From Aphelocoma coerulescens (Eukaryota > Chordata > Aves > Passeriformes > Corvidae), in the NCBI RefSeq assembly GCF_041296385.1, contig NC_091022.1, forward strand, positions 20,541,967 to 20,605,966: 64,000 bases of DNA, written 5' to 3'. The notes under the pieces are model-generated. The model saw only the letters and a program-made list of their open reading frames with translations, made no database searches and was not told the DNA's origin. Below, in pieces: positions 1 through 13,931 of the stretch (within the stretch, counting starts at the first letter, position 1; each line of letters opens with the position of its first letter). Position numbers and translations under genes: made by a program.

Positions 1-627
1 TTGGGGAAAAAAAAAACCCATGAGAGGATATTGATGGCATGTCTATCCAGGAAAATGAAGTACAGTGGAGACAGTCTCCATCTACCTTTATCCAGGCGAT
101 ACTTTTACACATCGCGATGCAGTTACCTGTGAGGGTAATAAATTGGATCTAAAAGGTAGTAGAACATGAGGTATTCTCTAAAGTAGGTAGCCAGCCTCTG
201 AAAAGGCTGCATTAACCCATAGTCAGCACTGTGTGGCTACACAGGCTCCTGTTTGGAGGCAGCTGCCAACCATGCTGGTCTGGGGGTCTGCAGGACCCTG
301 CAAGTGTCACAGTGGCCTGGGGCATCACCCCGGCTTTGGAAAAAAATGGGAAATCAACAGTGTTGTTGTTCTGAATGCATATACTGGAAAGGTAGAGGGT
401 AGGATAGGAGCTATTTTGGCTAAATAACATCAGCAACATGGAAATAGGGAGGCCTATGGTCTTCTCATTTTGGCTCTGTTTTGTACTAGGAGTAGTAAAG
501 GACAAATATCTGCGTTTCAGAGGGAATGTTATCGATTTGCAGATGGGATTCAGTCACATTAACACCTGAAATGACAGGCTGTGTGGCATAACCTTGGACT
601 TCTCTTTTAAGTTCTTTACTGCCCACT

Positions 628-674
628 GTGTTAATAGAAGTGTTAATAGAATCTATTAACCACTCTGTTAATAG
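628..674. repeat. Tandem TTAATAG units with a perfect short palindrome
   Basis: An 11-bp unit, GTGTTAATAGA, occurs at 628-638 and again at 640-650, a period of 12. A third related copy, CTGTTAATAG, lies at 665-674. Between them TCTATTAAC (652-660) is the reverse complement of GTTAATAGA (642-650), giving 9-bp arms around a single A. This is probably local slippage in AT-rich DNA. The TTAAT cores could also bind homeodomain proteins, but nothing else supports that. Confidence 0.7.
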
Positions 675-3600
675 GAGTTAACTAAATACAATATGTACAA
701 TACTGTCTTACTAAACCCACAAAATAAGCCAAAATCTACAGGAGATGGTAATCTTTTGCTTTTAGCTATAGTCCCATGTTTTGAATAATATGAACATGTT
801 GAATGAATATATGTGCTTCTAAAAAGGAAAAAATGTTGGTTTATAAGGAAAGGTTTTCACTTTTTGTCACCCATTGTCATGGCATTAAGTGGACAATTCA
901 TGACAAGGACATATTTACAAAATGTTTCAACCAATCTGAAACATTTCTGAGGGTCAAAAACTCTAAATTAAGGAGAAAGTTAAAAGCAAAATACTAATTG
1001 GGTATTAGTATTGCCATACTCAATTGCCATAAAAGTGTTGATTAACTCTAGTTTAGAGAATCTGTCATCAAATCTTGGGTGACATCCAGAATTACAGTAA
1101 AATTCATCACTATGCTCAATATCTGATCTGTGTTCTCATTGTCTGTCTCTGTCTCATTTTGCCTGGATGAAAAATGAGCAAATTGTGTCTATATATTTAT
1201 TTATTTTAATAAAAAATGGGGAGGCAGTTGTGAATACCTGGTTTTCTTTATACATAACTTTCTGCTCTCTTCCCACCCACACATATGAAAGCTTTTTCAG
1301 GAGGCTGAACACAATGTGTTGGAAGACACTGTTTTCTAAGTGAAGAACCATGAGAAATGCTAGCAAGGGAAAAAGCACACCCACTGAAAGTTACATCTCC
1401 TTCCCCCCTCCCAGAATCAGCAGGGGTGCAGTTAATGCCTCTGTTTCCTCAATAACAGCCATTTTCACTGTAATCAACAATGATGTCACAAAGCAGGAAT
1501 TATGACTTCAAGTAAAGAAGTAAACTATGGGAATATCTGGACTCTTCAAAATCAAAGACCTTTTTCTCATGCAAATGTCTTTATTTATGAAGAAGAAAAC
1601 ATCTGATGCAAATGGATTTGTATCTAAAGAGATTATTTTTCAAAGATTTCTGTGAGGAAAGAGCTTCTTTACAAACCCTACTGAACTATTACAGCTCTGT
1701 AGTAGTGGGTGGAATTGTTTCAATATCTGTTGCTGTAAATCCACAGTCCAGTCAGAAATTTGACTTGCACAAATGATTGGCGTTGAATAAGTGGTCAACA
1801 CAGAGTGCCTCTCTATTTGGCTGGGAAATGTTTTTGTTCAGAGCCTTTCATTTCAATAATTTATTAGTTTCCAGAATAAACTATTCTTTCTGTTGAAATT
1901 GCTCATACATATTCTTACACTGAAGACGATTGTGTGTGCTTGTGTGGGTATGTATATGTAAATGTTGGCAAAATGTGTATTCACTCATTTATAAATTTAT
2001 TGAAGCAGGATGAAGCACTGCTCTCATTTGCTGTCATTTTGCAGACACTTAGTTTGCACTCAAATGCCTCAAAAATGTCTTCACTTGAAATATGCAAAGC
2101 TGAAATGAATTCAGCTTGGAAACAATGAACTAAAAGAAAAATAAAGATCTGAGCATTTAAGCACACAATGACAAAGCATCATTAGTGAGGAAATTGTAGT
2201 ATTTCCTCAAATTAGGTTTTCTGTAAGTACATATTTATAAATAGCCTGCTTTTCAATTTTGCTATACAAGAGTGTTGCTGCTATTTAATTAAGCCTAGAA
2301 ATGTATTTACTGCAAACTACACAACACGTTTTCATGGAGCAGATTCCTTTTCCCTTTTCTGACCTAGCTGCAATAGTTGTAAATCACCTTTACCTTATTT
2401 AAGTAGAGCATGGGGGTCCTGAGCAGAATGTAGGATATCAGCAGCTCAACCTAAAGCGCTGGCTGATCTCTCTTCTTCCTCACAGATTATTTTAACAACC
2501 TGAAAACAAAATCCTGTCAAACAAACAAGTTTCACTCCCTCCCAGCCTCCACACTGCATTTTGACAAGATCAGGGGCTCAAAAAATGACATCCCCTTTCA
2601 GCCATTGGCTCCATTGATTTCTGCAAACGTTGGATAAGACATTAAGACTGAAGAAAGATGCAAATAGACATTGAGGTGATGTGTATAGTAGCACTGACAG
2701 TACAAAACAAGAGGCAGCCTGCTCCCTTGTGATGCCTTCAGAAAGCTTTCTGAGTGAACAGTGTGGGAATGCTGGAGTTCTTTAGGATTCTGCAGTTGTT
2801 TTAACACTGGTATATACACAAGGCCGAAAAATGGGCGGCCCTTTCTGACAAATAGTGCAACTTAAAACCTCTCCTTTCTATTGTAAGATACCTTTTGTTC
2901 CTTGCTTCAGTCTTTGACTAAATTACACACACTAGATACCAATCCATATTTCAGTTTTTTCAAACTGAGAATTTAACTGAAATCTAAAGTCCACAGATGA
3001 AAAGTGTCATATTTTGACTCTGATTAAATAGTATGCAGACTGCATAAATAAATGCATCCAAGTGAGAAATGTTAAACTGCATCACCAAAAGATCGACTTC
3101 ACGTCATTGATTCAGGATTTATTACTATTTGATTTTACAATAATAGAAAACATATTTTAAGAATTATAATTAAACTACATTTTCTTTCACTTAGAGAAAA
3201 GAGCTACATTATTAGAAATTATTAATCTTGTCAGGAATAAAATGTTTATCGATAAAAAAAATGGGGACTCATTAATGTGATGTTGAAACTCATCATGCTA
3301 TGTTCTTTCACAGGGAACCACCATTCCCAGTATATAAACTAGCCTGCAAAAATAGTGTTCTACACTTAATACCAAACTGGTGTATGTTTGTCAGCATCGT
3401 TGAGGACAAGAGCAAGCAGAGTGCTGACATTTCACTTCTTATCAGTTATTGAAAACAGACATTTTAATGGGTATGGCACTCAGCAGACCTCAAGACTTTC
3501 TTTTCATAGCTTTGAATTGCCACCCTATAATTCAGTACTATTAGCCTCCACCTCTTTCATTTTATCATCCACAGGTGAATACATTTTTTGAAAACATGAT

Positions 3601-6600
3601 TTCTAGATGCTTTGTGCAAGTTAAAACTGTCAAAAATACAAAAGAAGAGAGAAATATATGACAGTTGTGCAAGTGAAAGGACATTTATAAAAGTGATTTA
3701 TACTTCCACTAAATAAAAAAGAAGTCTTACCTAAAGGGCAAATCCTGCAGTCCTCAGGAAAAGAAATGTATTAAAAATTTTGTCTAACTCCTAAAGCCCC
3801 GATTCAGGAAACTGATTAAGCATATGCCTAAATTTAAACAGAACAATAGTCTTAATCTTCCTTGGGAGAATTTGAGAATAAGTAGCACATATCTTTAAAT
3901 ACTGTGTTAAAAGAAAGTATATTTTTTTTCAGTGTTGGTGGGGTTTTGTTGCATATTTACTTTTAGGAAAGATTAGATAACATGAAATCAGTGTTACCAA
4001 CAATAAATAGCAGCAGATCAGTGGAAGGCTGATAACAACAGGGGGTCTGACCCACTAAAAGCTCTGTTTTCCGTAGTTTACTCATGGGTTATTATGGGAT
4101 GGTTTCTACCAAAGATAGGGTTTGATGTTTGTTAAAATAATCCATAAATGAGATGAAAGGCCTCCTAAGAAGTGTTTTTTTGGTTGAACTTCTGTTTTTT
4201 AAGCTTACAGGCCTATCTTATACACAGAAGTGCCCATACATATTAAGCACACATTCTCCTTTTGTTAAATAAAGTACTTATTAAAGTTACCATTGCATCA
4301 TGACCCCAGCACTGAAAATGGTTTCTATAGTTATGTTTTGCTAATGGTTAGGCAATAACTTTTAAAAAGCATAATAAATGCTCGCAACAGGTAGCACATT
4401 ATTGAAGTGTTTGTGACTTGATGCTCAACCAGTGAAGGTACAGTACAATGGGTTATTGATGGACACACATGTGGGAACCACAGGAGTGCCAAGAGAACAC
4501 ATTGTTATCAGCACTGCATAACATAATGCTGAATGAATTAACTGTGGTGATTGCTTAAAATGTACCTTTTTGTGTAATAGCCCTAATTATCAGCAACCCT
4601 TTACCATGAGTGGATAATCGTTTTTAATTCCTTCAGCATCTATTGTAGTAACATTAATCATGATGAGCTCATTTGGTTTTAATGAGAATATAACATGTGA
4701 TACCGCAAGAAGTCAGCTGAAATTCAGTAGTATATAAAGCCCACTTACTATACAGGGTTATCTCAAATTGCTTTCAAACACAATGCATGCTGGCTGGTAT
4801 ATACAGCCAGGGTGCTGCTCAGCTCATCTCTTTTGGACACATCTACCCAATGAAGTACCAGTCAAGCCCAAACTGAAACATGAAGCTTTCTGGAACTCCT
4901 TTTTTCAGTGGTTAAATGGAGGTATTGATACACTCAGGCAGATGATGGGGTAGGGAAACAGTAAGTCAGGAGTTTATGGAGTTGTGACTCTATAAACCAA
5001 GTCAGCCCTGTGTGTAAACAGCCTGTGCATCTCTGCGTCTGTTTCCATTTGTGGGACATCCAGACAAAACTCCTCACTGGCAGATAAACTGGGTCAGCAG
5101 TTTCTGGGTGAGCCTTTTCTAACTGCTAATTCACTGGATAGCCATGGACACACAAAATGCACTGGATACCCAGCAGGCATAATGCTCTAAGCCAGCATAT
5201 GCATGAAGAGATTGCAACTTCCTAAATGGAATTCTTTTAGTTGGCTTGATACAGTTTTTATAAATTCTTTAGTTCTGTGGATTAATAGAAACTGCTGATG
5301 GCCAATGCATTGCTTTACCTGTTATCCCTTGTAAGTGGCAACTGGACTGGCAAGTGTCTTTAACGTATCAGAATATATGCTTCTCCATAGAAGTAAGAAA
5401 AAAATAGAACAAAAAACAAGAGGTGCCAATTACATTACTTGCTTTCCCCATGGGACATATTTGTCTGTGGCACAATTGACTTCTGATTTTGTATTATCTA
5501 GGACTGGGAAAGAAGCAGTCATTCGTTGTTGACCTGAACTAGTAGTATTGTACACTGGGGAAGATTCAAATTTCCATTCGTACTCTTAAGATATTACATA
5601 CTCATATCTTATGGCTCTTGGAGACATAAAGCTCCCATCACAATTTATCTGTGCATAAGCATGCAAACAGGCACAAATATAGACCTTGTGTGATTATAGA
5701 AGGAGTTTGATATGATTATTTCCATGCATGGATTAAAAATAAGCTTGCATGAGCATTCAAGAAATTCAACTCAATTTTAGTCAGTCCTAAGAGAACAGAA
5801 ATTTAAAGCTTCATTTATGAAAGTCATAAGTTAGACTCTGCAAAATTTTCTAAAGTCACAGTGCTGGCTCAGATTTTTCTGAACTGTGACAGTGTAAACC
5901 GCTGACACCTTTTTTTCTTTTAATTGTTTATTTTTCAAGCTGTTTCTGGTGAGTGGGCATCAAACCTGCAGTGCTGTGAAAATTTATTCTAAGAGAGGAT
6001 GTGGTTCCTTATAGGTTTAAGAAGTTCTATAAAAATCTATACAGCCATACTATTTACCCATTAATAAATGGCTTGTGTTAGCAGTAATGAATTTAAAGGT
6101 TTCTGCAACTGCTTTTTCATCATGAGACTCTTCTGCAAAGTTTTCAAGTACCTTGACAGAAAAATTCAGGAAGTAATTATCTTTCTAAGCTTCCCTATCT
6201 TTTCTATTTTATCTTTTAAGGAACTTAGGACTGGATTAACTTCATATACCTTGCAGAAAGCTGAAAACTTTATTGACATTAGAAATGAAACTATCTAGCT
6301 GTTTAAGGACTTTGCCTTTCTCTTTGCTTCTAGTTGTGAGAGTGCATGAAAGTTCATGTTCTTTTAGTGCCTTTTTAAGGAGCCATGTGATGTCAAGGTA
6401 TGCAGCACTGCCATAATGGAATTTCAAAAGAAAAGTGGAGCACTATATGTTTGCTTAGATCTGCCAGATATTCAGGATTGACCTGGAAGGTACAAGATAC
6501 AGTGCATGTGTCTGGTTTAGACTGCTGTTCAGACCATTAAAAGTCCAAACTGGCTTGTGAATAAGACATATATGAGGGACTCTCCATGTGAGAAACTGTG

Positions 6601-7018
6601 AGAAAATTTTGGGCAGGAGAATATTTGATTACAATAAAATATTCACTTGTAATTTTATAATTATGTTTAAAATGGAGTATTGAAGTTGCACTTTTTGATA
6701 TAGATTAGCCCTTAAGCTTCTCTTATAGTTAAACATCTTTTCACTAACAAGATTATGATACAAGTAGGTGCTGTTAATTTTTCGTTTTCCACGTAACTTT
6801 GAAAATGATGGTTTTAAAACACAGTGTCTTTCAAAATAAACTATACATTCAATTTATTTGGTAAAATCTTTCTACTGAATTTTTAAAAGTATTACAGATT
6901 CTCCTTTGAACTAATTTTCCTCCTAGAAAATATACTGACATTTAGGTAAAACCATTACTGCTATCCCCACCCGCACACCCCAGCACAGTAATACTGTTAC
7001 AATAATAAGCATTGTCAG

Positions 7019-7044
7019 AGAAGGGAAGTATAGAAGGGAAGTAT
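7019..7044. repeat. Perfect 13-bp tandem duplication
   Basis: The unit AGAAGGGAAGTAT occurs twice head to tail with no mismatch (7019-7031 and 7032-7044). The identity suggests a recent slippage or microduplication event. It overlaps no recognisable gene or transposon. Confidence 0.85.
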
Positions 7045-10000
7045 AACCCATACAATCATTTTAGCCCCTGATAAAGTAAGGGGGTTTTTTTATTATGGAA
7101 AAATCTAGTGCTGTATCAGATTCTAAAATGCAAAATCTTGCTGAAAATATAGTCTGGGAATAGGAAATAAGATTAGAGGTGACATATTTTTATCAGCCAT
7201 GAGGTCTTCTCCAGGCTGTAAGAAGGAAAACAGCAGCTATTCAGTGTTAGCCATAATATCAGGCCTCTATTTCTTATGGAATTCAAAAATAATTGTCACC
7301 TTAGGGCTGCATACAGCAGGATGAATTATATGTGGGTAGCTATGAACTCTTGTTTTTTTGGGCAATGTACAGCTTGTATAGCTTGTTGCCTAAAAGGAAG
7401 CTTATGGTCAAACAATTCACATTAGACATTCTTGCTTTTAAGCTCAAGAAAAGATATCTTTAAAAGGATTTTTAAGGTATCTGGTGCAATTGCAGCCCCT
7501 GCTAAATGAACCATGCTAGCATTCAATTACTTGAATTAGAACTCCTGTTTAACTTCATGCATGTTAAAAGTTAACCTTTTCCTTTTTCCACATTTTGTCA
7601 CCAACTGTAATCAAATCAGGACTGTAGCTTTCAATTAAGCTTGTCCAAGATTGGAGCTCTTGAGTCTTTTGTGAAGACTTACTGCTGAGTGCAAAATGTG
7701 AGATAAGTTGCAAATGTTTAGACATGATGATAACTCAGAGGTCTGATTGATTACTAAAGAAGAATAAATAAAAGGTGTTATTAAAGGGTTTTTTTGGACG
7801 GCAGCCCAAAGGACCTTTTAAGAATGCTTTGAGCCATTTCTTAGTGAAGAAATCACCAAATTAACAAGATTCTTTCAGTACTTGAAGCAGAGATGAAAAA
7901 GTCTATTTAAACAAGCCAGTTAATGTTTTATGCTTTTTCTTATTCATGATTTATACTGAAATGTCCAAGTTTACCTCAATTGTAACTGACAGCAGCATGA
8001 GTACCACAAAGATCTTTACTTGTAAATAAAAAGATTCACTGAGGTTAAGAGGGACCAAACACAGTTTTACCCTTTGATCATGCCTAGTGTCAAAATGTTT
8101 CATTATTCTTTCTCTTTATTTGAATGGCATTTTATTGCACTTTTCAGGCAGTCTAAACTGTTTTATATGAAGCAAGTTACAATTGGTATCTCACTGAAAT
8201 TACCATCAAATTTTAATTTACACTTAAATAACCAGGAACAAAGCATAAGTCCTCAATTTCTGATCTTTTTCTCATTGAAATCAATGATAAAATTGCCAAG
8301 GACATTAAAAGAGCAGAATCATGTATTAATAATTTGTGAGTTATCTGCCTTTGAAAGAGAAGCTTACAGACCTGTAGATATTCTCCCATGCAAGTATTTT
8401 AGAAGATTAGATGATGACAATCCAAGAGACTAATATGATTTTGGTGCTACAGAAAACCTTCATAAGCCACAGTAAAGACACATGAGTACCCTTGACCATC
8501 AAAGCAGCAGGTCAGAGTAATGTCATGTGTCTGGGGAGGAAAAGCAGCACCAAGAAACCATCAGAAATTAATAGTGGGTAGGCACCTGATAAAATTACTT
8601 TAGCATAATTTCATCAGTCTAGGAGTCTAAAATAAGGACTAATTATTATTACATTCAGATATGGTGCAGAAAAAAAACCAGACCAAACAATCAAAAGTGT
8701 TGAGAAAACATTGATTAAACATACCTTCATTGTAAACCTGTCATGAACCACAGAACGTTATTAGCACCCATGGCTCTCACAACAGGTACTGACCTACTCC
8801 CTCCTAAGCTAAAACAGTCTGATTTGCACAGCTCCAGTTTGAACCACGTCTCTGCAGTCACAGATAAATTATTATATTTTCATCATTCTACATCTGAGTC
8901 ATTAAACACACATTTTCAACAATTGTGCATCTGCTTGTAATTCCACTAGAATGGATCATCTGTTACTTTGTTAATATTTTTTGAATTATTCCAATGGTTC
9001 TGTTTCTGTTCTATCAGAAAAAAATCTGTTCTTTTTGGTTTTCAGTTTCATCTTTAGCTCCATGTCAGGCAGGCCTGGGCAGATACCTACGATGGCCAGC
9101 AATGGAGCTTTATGGTATTTTCACTATGAAATGCAGTCCTAGGCATGCAGCTGCATTGTCTTTTCACTCTGGCCCATCACTCTGCTAGTCCCTAAGGTAC
9201 AGACTATTATTCAATTAACTGGCTGTTAGACTGGAATCTTCTTTCTCCTGTTGGCCAGTAACATAAACATTTCAGAAAACAAAAAAAGTAAAAAGATCAT
9301 GGTTTTCCCATGCTGCCGCTCATGGTTAGATTAGTTGAAACTGTCCAAACAAAGGTACCATTTCCATATTACATAAGGATGTCAAACACTTTTTTAAAAT
9401 TCTGATCATATGCAGAAACAAGAGAAGGGTGGGGTTTGGGAGTCAAAAAGTTTTTCAAAAAAAGGGGGAAATGAAAAAACACATGTTAGCTGAAATTATT
9501 CTATAAATCTAAAACCAAAATTATTATTTTTTCTTTCAATTTTTCAGAGTATTTTCAGTGGCATCTATTTTTGAACAAAGAAATTACAGTACAATACAGG
9601 GTTGAAAAGCTCTCATTATAAGTGGAAAACCAAACCCTTTTGTTATTTCTTGCCCGCATGAATATTTTATTTGATAGAAATAAACTATTCAATTCAACAC
9701 AGAAATTCTGTTTTCTAGTCAATATCATATTCAGTGAAAAAAAAGTCACCTGGCTACAAAATGTTTGACTAAAATTCAGTTTCTGTCTTGCAGGAAACAC
9801 AGCCCATAACTACGATGAAAATTAGATTTCCTTTCCCCCTTCTGCCTGTTATCAACTCCTTGTCTCTTGTAAGCAAAATCTATTTTTTTATTCTTCCATT
9901 ACCTCACATCATAGTGGTGTCTGAGGTCAGTACTGAGACTCCTAAGTATTATTAGAATATAAACCATAAGAAGTAACAGAAGATGATTTTTTCTAGTTTT

Positions 10001-12634
10001 AAAGTTGGAAGAAATGTATTTTGTAACTGTAGATATGAGTTGCATGGTCATGAAGAGAGAAGTTATTAAATACCCATTTTACAAAGCTTTTTAAGGGCAT
10101 ACACCTAGACTGATACAAAAGGGTCAATCCCTTTATCTCTGTACTTCTTCTCTATAAGTGTAGAACTGAAATTATCTTCCAAACTATGATTTGGACAATG
10201 GACTGTAGGAAAGAGTTGGCAATTTATAAATCAACAGAATGTTGCTGACTATTTAAATTTTGCCACTTCTATAATATTTTCATATATGTACATTTATATT
10301 CACAGAGTTGTGGGTGGTTTTGTTTGATTTGGGGTTTTGTCTTTTTGGGGTTTTTTTTGTTTAAATATGGTCTTTAAAGTTAACAGTGGGGTCTCAGCTC
10401 ACGGATCTCAGGGAAATAATTTTTAAAGGTCAGATTTTCACTCGCTGTTCTCGCCTTTACACACAACGAAGGAAATTTAAACTGCCTAAAGAGGGCACCG
10501 GAAGCTCCTTCATAGCATGGCTTAACCATAACTGCAAGGACTGGAACAAACATCTTGAAGTAAAAATCATGCTGATGTCACAAAAGAGGATTCAAAAGTT
10601 ACCAAAAAAATTCTCCAAGCTCAGACAAATTAGAAACCCAATTTCTGAAAAGGTTTTTCTAGTATTTTTATGTATCTTTTTGAAATACACTGCAAAAGAA
10701 AGAGAATCAGGCAGAACCTAAAGACAAGTGAAATGAAGTACTATGCAAATGGTCCAAAACATAATTAGTTCATGATACTTAATTTTTTAGGTATTTTTTC
10801 AGGCTTCAAGAATATCTGGAACTCACATTTTTGGTTAAAATGGAATCATATTCTGATAACTTTGTTAAAGCTTTGACATTCACATACCTTTTTATAAATC
10901 CACAATACAAAATAAGCTCACTTATATTAAAATTTTAGAAATACCTGCCACTGACAGCAACCACTGTGTAAACTCCACAATTACTTCTTTTTCTCATCAC
11001 TGAATTTATTATCTGACTACCATATGTGACTTCACATGTAGCTGAAATGTACTTGAAAGAGTTACCAATTTATTGTCACTTTCATTTGGGTATGGAAGAA
11101 TAATTCCTGTGATTTCTTTGGGGAATGGTTTCTTTTTTTAAAAAGTGTATTGAGGCACAATGAATGTCAAATGCTTCAAAAAGTAAAAGACAGTGTTTAG
11201 TGAGAAACTTTCAGCCTTTCAGTTTCCAAGTACAGCAGTCAAAGGGAGACTTTTCTTCCACACTCTATCATTACCCCTTCAGCCCCTCTGACATTTTGAC
11301 ATATCATCATTTCCATGATCTCAAGCATGTATACATTGATTTTTCAATCATTCTCTATTAAACCCAACAAAAGAAATTTAATGATCCAATTGAATCAATC
11401 CAGGGGAAATAACTGCTAGTTTCAATGCTATCAAAAGATTCATGCTATTCTTAAAGTTTTCTTTTTTGTTGTTTTCTCAGCTGAAATCAACAAAATGCTC
11501 CTTGTTCCCTCCAAAATGATAAATTGTTTTTGAGACAGGGGGTTTTGCAGGCAGTGAGATCATTTGTAGCCATACTGACTCAGGGTCCCTGCCAGGGCCA
11601 GGGAGGAGCGCACAGCTGAGAGAGAAGTGTTACCTCCTAAAAGGGCATTTGGGATTTCCTTATTTCTGCTCAGCACTGCTGAGCTCCAATGCAGCTGCTT
11701 TATGTGGTCTCCAAGCCAGTGGAGGAAGCAGGCAAGACCAGAGTTGACCTTCCTTTGGGGAAGCTACTTCATCACAAAGGACAAAATTCTCGATGCATTT
11801 GAGAAGCACAGTTGTGGGTGATCTTTGCACTATGGCAAATGCTGATAAGATGCATCTTGTGCACTACCACAGGAACAGTTACTTTGTAACACAGATATCT
11901 GCTAATGATGCTTCATAGAAAGCCTGCATATTGGTGAGAGTCTACCTCTAAATGTGCTGCCTATGGGCCTCTTTGGGAATTCCAACAACTAATATAGCGT
12001 CTGGAGGGTCTGTACTTAATAAAGAGGTTAGAAAAGACATAACATCAACCCTGCTGAGATGAAAGCCTGATATTCTTGTTCCCATATTGGAGGGCTACCA
12101 GGTATGTTGTTCTCACTGAAGATTTCCTCTTTAATCAGGAAAACCTTTCTGGCTTATGCATGTGAACTGGAATAAAGAGTTTTGGCATTTAGTGAAAACC
12201 TGATGAGCAGATGTAAGTGTTGGCAGAGCATTTACAAGGAATACTGAGTGACTAATGGAAAATATATGGTGTTACCTTTTTAAGGGCTGAGATTAGAAGT
12301 CCTTTCTCTCTTGTTCACTTGGGTAAAAAACAACTGTACACAAATGATCTTACCCCTTATTAAGGAAAGATACATCTCTATAGAAACACAACACTTGATC
12401 CTTGTTTGTGTCCTGTTAGGTAGGGTGTAAGACCACTGCCACCTCAAATTCTTTTACCAAAGAGGAGAAGCCTGCGGGTATTTTAATATTGACTTTTTTA
12501 TCCCAAACATTCAGTGAAGTTCAAATTTGTCTTGCATATGTTTTAGTCCCCTTCGCAATTTAGTGACCTCTCCACATTATGTGACAGTGATGATTAAAAC
12601 TGGCCTGAGGAATAAGTTTGGTTTTAGCCATCTT

Positions 12635-13190
12635 ATAGAATCATAGAATGATTTGGGTTGGAAAAGACCATAAAGATCACCTAGTTCCAACTCCTTGCCC
12701 TAGGCAGGGACACCTTCCGCTAGACCAGGTTCCTCAAAGTCTCATCCAACCTGGCCTTGAACATTTCCAGGGATGGGGCACCCACAACCTGTCTGGGCAA
12801 CCTGGGCCAGTGTCTCACCAACCTCGCAGTAAAGAATTTCTTTCTAATATCTAACCTAAAACTTCTCTCAGTTTAAAGCCATTGCCCCTTGTCCAGTCAC
12901 TTCAGGCCCTTGTAAAAAGTCCCTCTCCAGGTCTCCTGCACACTCCCTTCAGGTACTGGAAGGTCACAGTTAGGTCCCCCTAAGGTCTCCTCCAGGCTGA
13001 ACAATCCCAACGCTCTCAGCCTTTTCTCATAGGAGAGGTGTTCCATCCCTCTTATATACTTGGTGGCTTCCTCTGGACTTGCTCTTAGAGGTCCATGTTC
13101 TTCCTGTGTTGATGACCACAGAGCTGGATGAAGTACTCAAGGTGGAGTCTCACAACAGGGGAGTAGAGGCCCAGAATCTTCCTGCATCCC
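12635..13190 (-). mobile_element. CR1 LINE, 5'-truncated, minus strand
   Basis: This is the 3' part of an avian chicken-repeat-1 non-LTR retrotransposon, inserted in reverse. The left edge carries the complement of the CR1 terminal octamer (ATAGAATCATAGAATGA at 12635-12651). It is followed by the complement of the very conserved tail in which target text resembling 'ggttggaa..agatgatct' precedes the octamer. Further right, read on the minus strand, the sequence corresponds to the C-terminal end of the CR1 ORF2 reverse-transcriptase protein: the region of the LVRPHLEYC-like block and the following arginine- and leucine-rich segment. It is now broken by substitutions and stops. The right edge near 13190 is where similarity fades, consistent with the usual 5' truncation by incomplete reverse transcription. 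It cannot encode a working protein. Sub-family not assigned. Confidence 0.95.
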
Positions 13191-13898
13191 AACTCCAAAG
13201 TATGATCGAAATCCAACACAGCTGATTTTGTAAAGTCTAAGAGAATTGACTTCTAAGCCATAGACTGTATCTGAATAAAATGAAGGTTTTACACATTTTT
13301 GCAATTTTCTATTAATTGGAAGACTGCAGCTCCACAGTTTGATCACATCCTCCAGAAATATTTGGTTATCCTGGAGAGATGATTGTGCTAATGCATTTCC
13401 ATGCATTCAGAATGTAGGTAACCCCTCTACATCAGGAGGTACCACACTCTGCCCTGTGAGATTCAGCACAACTCCAGCAATGAAAGAATGAAGCAAGAGG
13501 AATTTCAAAACCCAAAAGAAAGGGCAACATTTGGGGGCTTTGAAAGTGAGGAAAATATAGTTAGGCCTAAAGAATTAGGAAAAAAATTTAAAAATTATCA
13601 GTGTTTGAAAACCTTATTGGAAAAAATTGATTCTCTCAAGCTCTCACTTTTTTCTTAGGTGTTTTCTAAGCACTGAGTCAAACACTTGCAAAGCTGTTTG
13701 CTCTCATTCACAAATGTTTATGAAGACTCTCAAGCACATAAAAGGTCCATTTCAATGTTACTATTTCAAATAAATTGATACAACTATTTGCTAGTTTACG
13801 AGAACTTTCCTAATCTTATTTTGCATATTTTTGCAATATGTTGAGTTGCTTCGGAAGCTAACTGGATACTATTTTCTTCATGGAAGCAGATGCAGTCT

Positions 13899-13931
13899 TT
13901 TATTATATCAATCAATTTATTATATCAATCA
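13899..13931. repeat. Two-copy 17-bp-period tandem repeat
   Basis: The unit TTTATTATATCAATCA is present at 13899-13914 and again at 13916-13931, separated by one A, without mismatches. It looks like replication slippage in AT-rich DNA. It has no gene context. Confidence 0.8.

Larger units (their letters stand above)
1..12634. other. AT-rich unique DNA, no supportable gene
   Basis: This is AT-rich sequence with frequent stops in all frames. Open frames reach at most about 120 codons, for example 8074-8433 and 10386-10721. Their predicted proteins are low-complexity, rich in Phe, Lys, Leu and Ser, and resemble no family I know. I see no splice-flanked exon, tRNA or recognisable transposon. Small structures inside are a tandem and palindromic TTAATAG cluster (628-674), two octamer motifs (1569-1576 and 1606-1613), a 13-bp tandem duplication (7019-7044) and a T/G-rich strand (about 10310-10371). 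The stretch is either intergenic or intronic; the sequence alone does not say which. Confidence 0.75.

Noticed and set aside
8074..8433. 119-codon plus-strand frame
   Set aside because: No family resemblance and AT-rich codon content identical to the surroundings.
10310..10371. Telomere-like or G-quadruplex sequence in the TTTTGGGG-type strand
   Set aside because: There are only three runs of three or more Gs with irregular spacing and no TTAGGG array; it looks like ordinary T/G-rich simple sequence.
12648..12854. 68-codon plus-strand frame rich in Pro and His
   Set aside because: It is antisense translation of the CR1 element at 12635-13190, not a gene.
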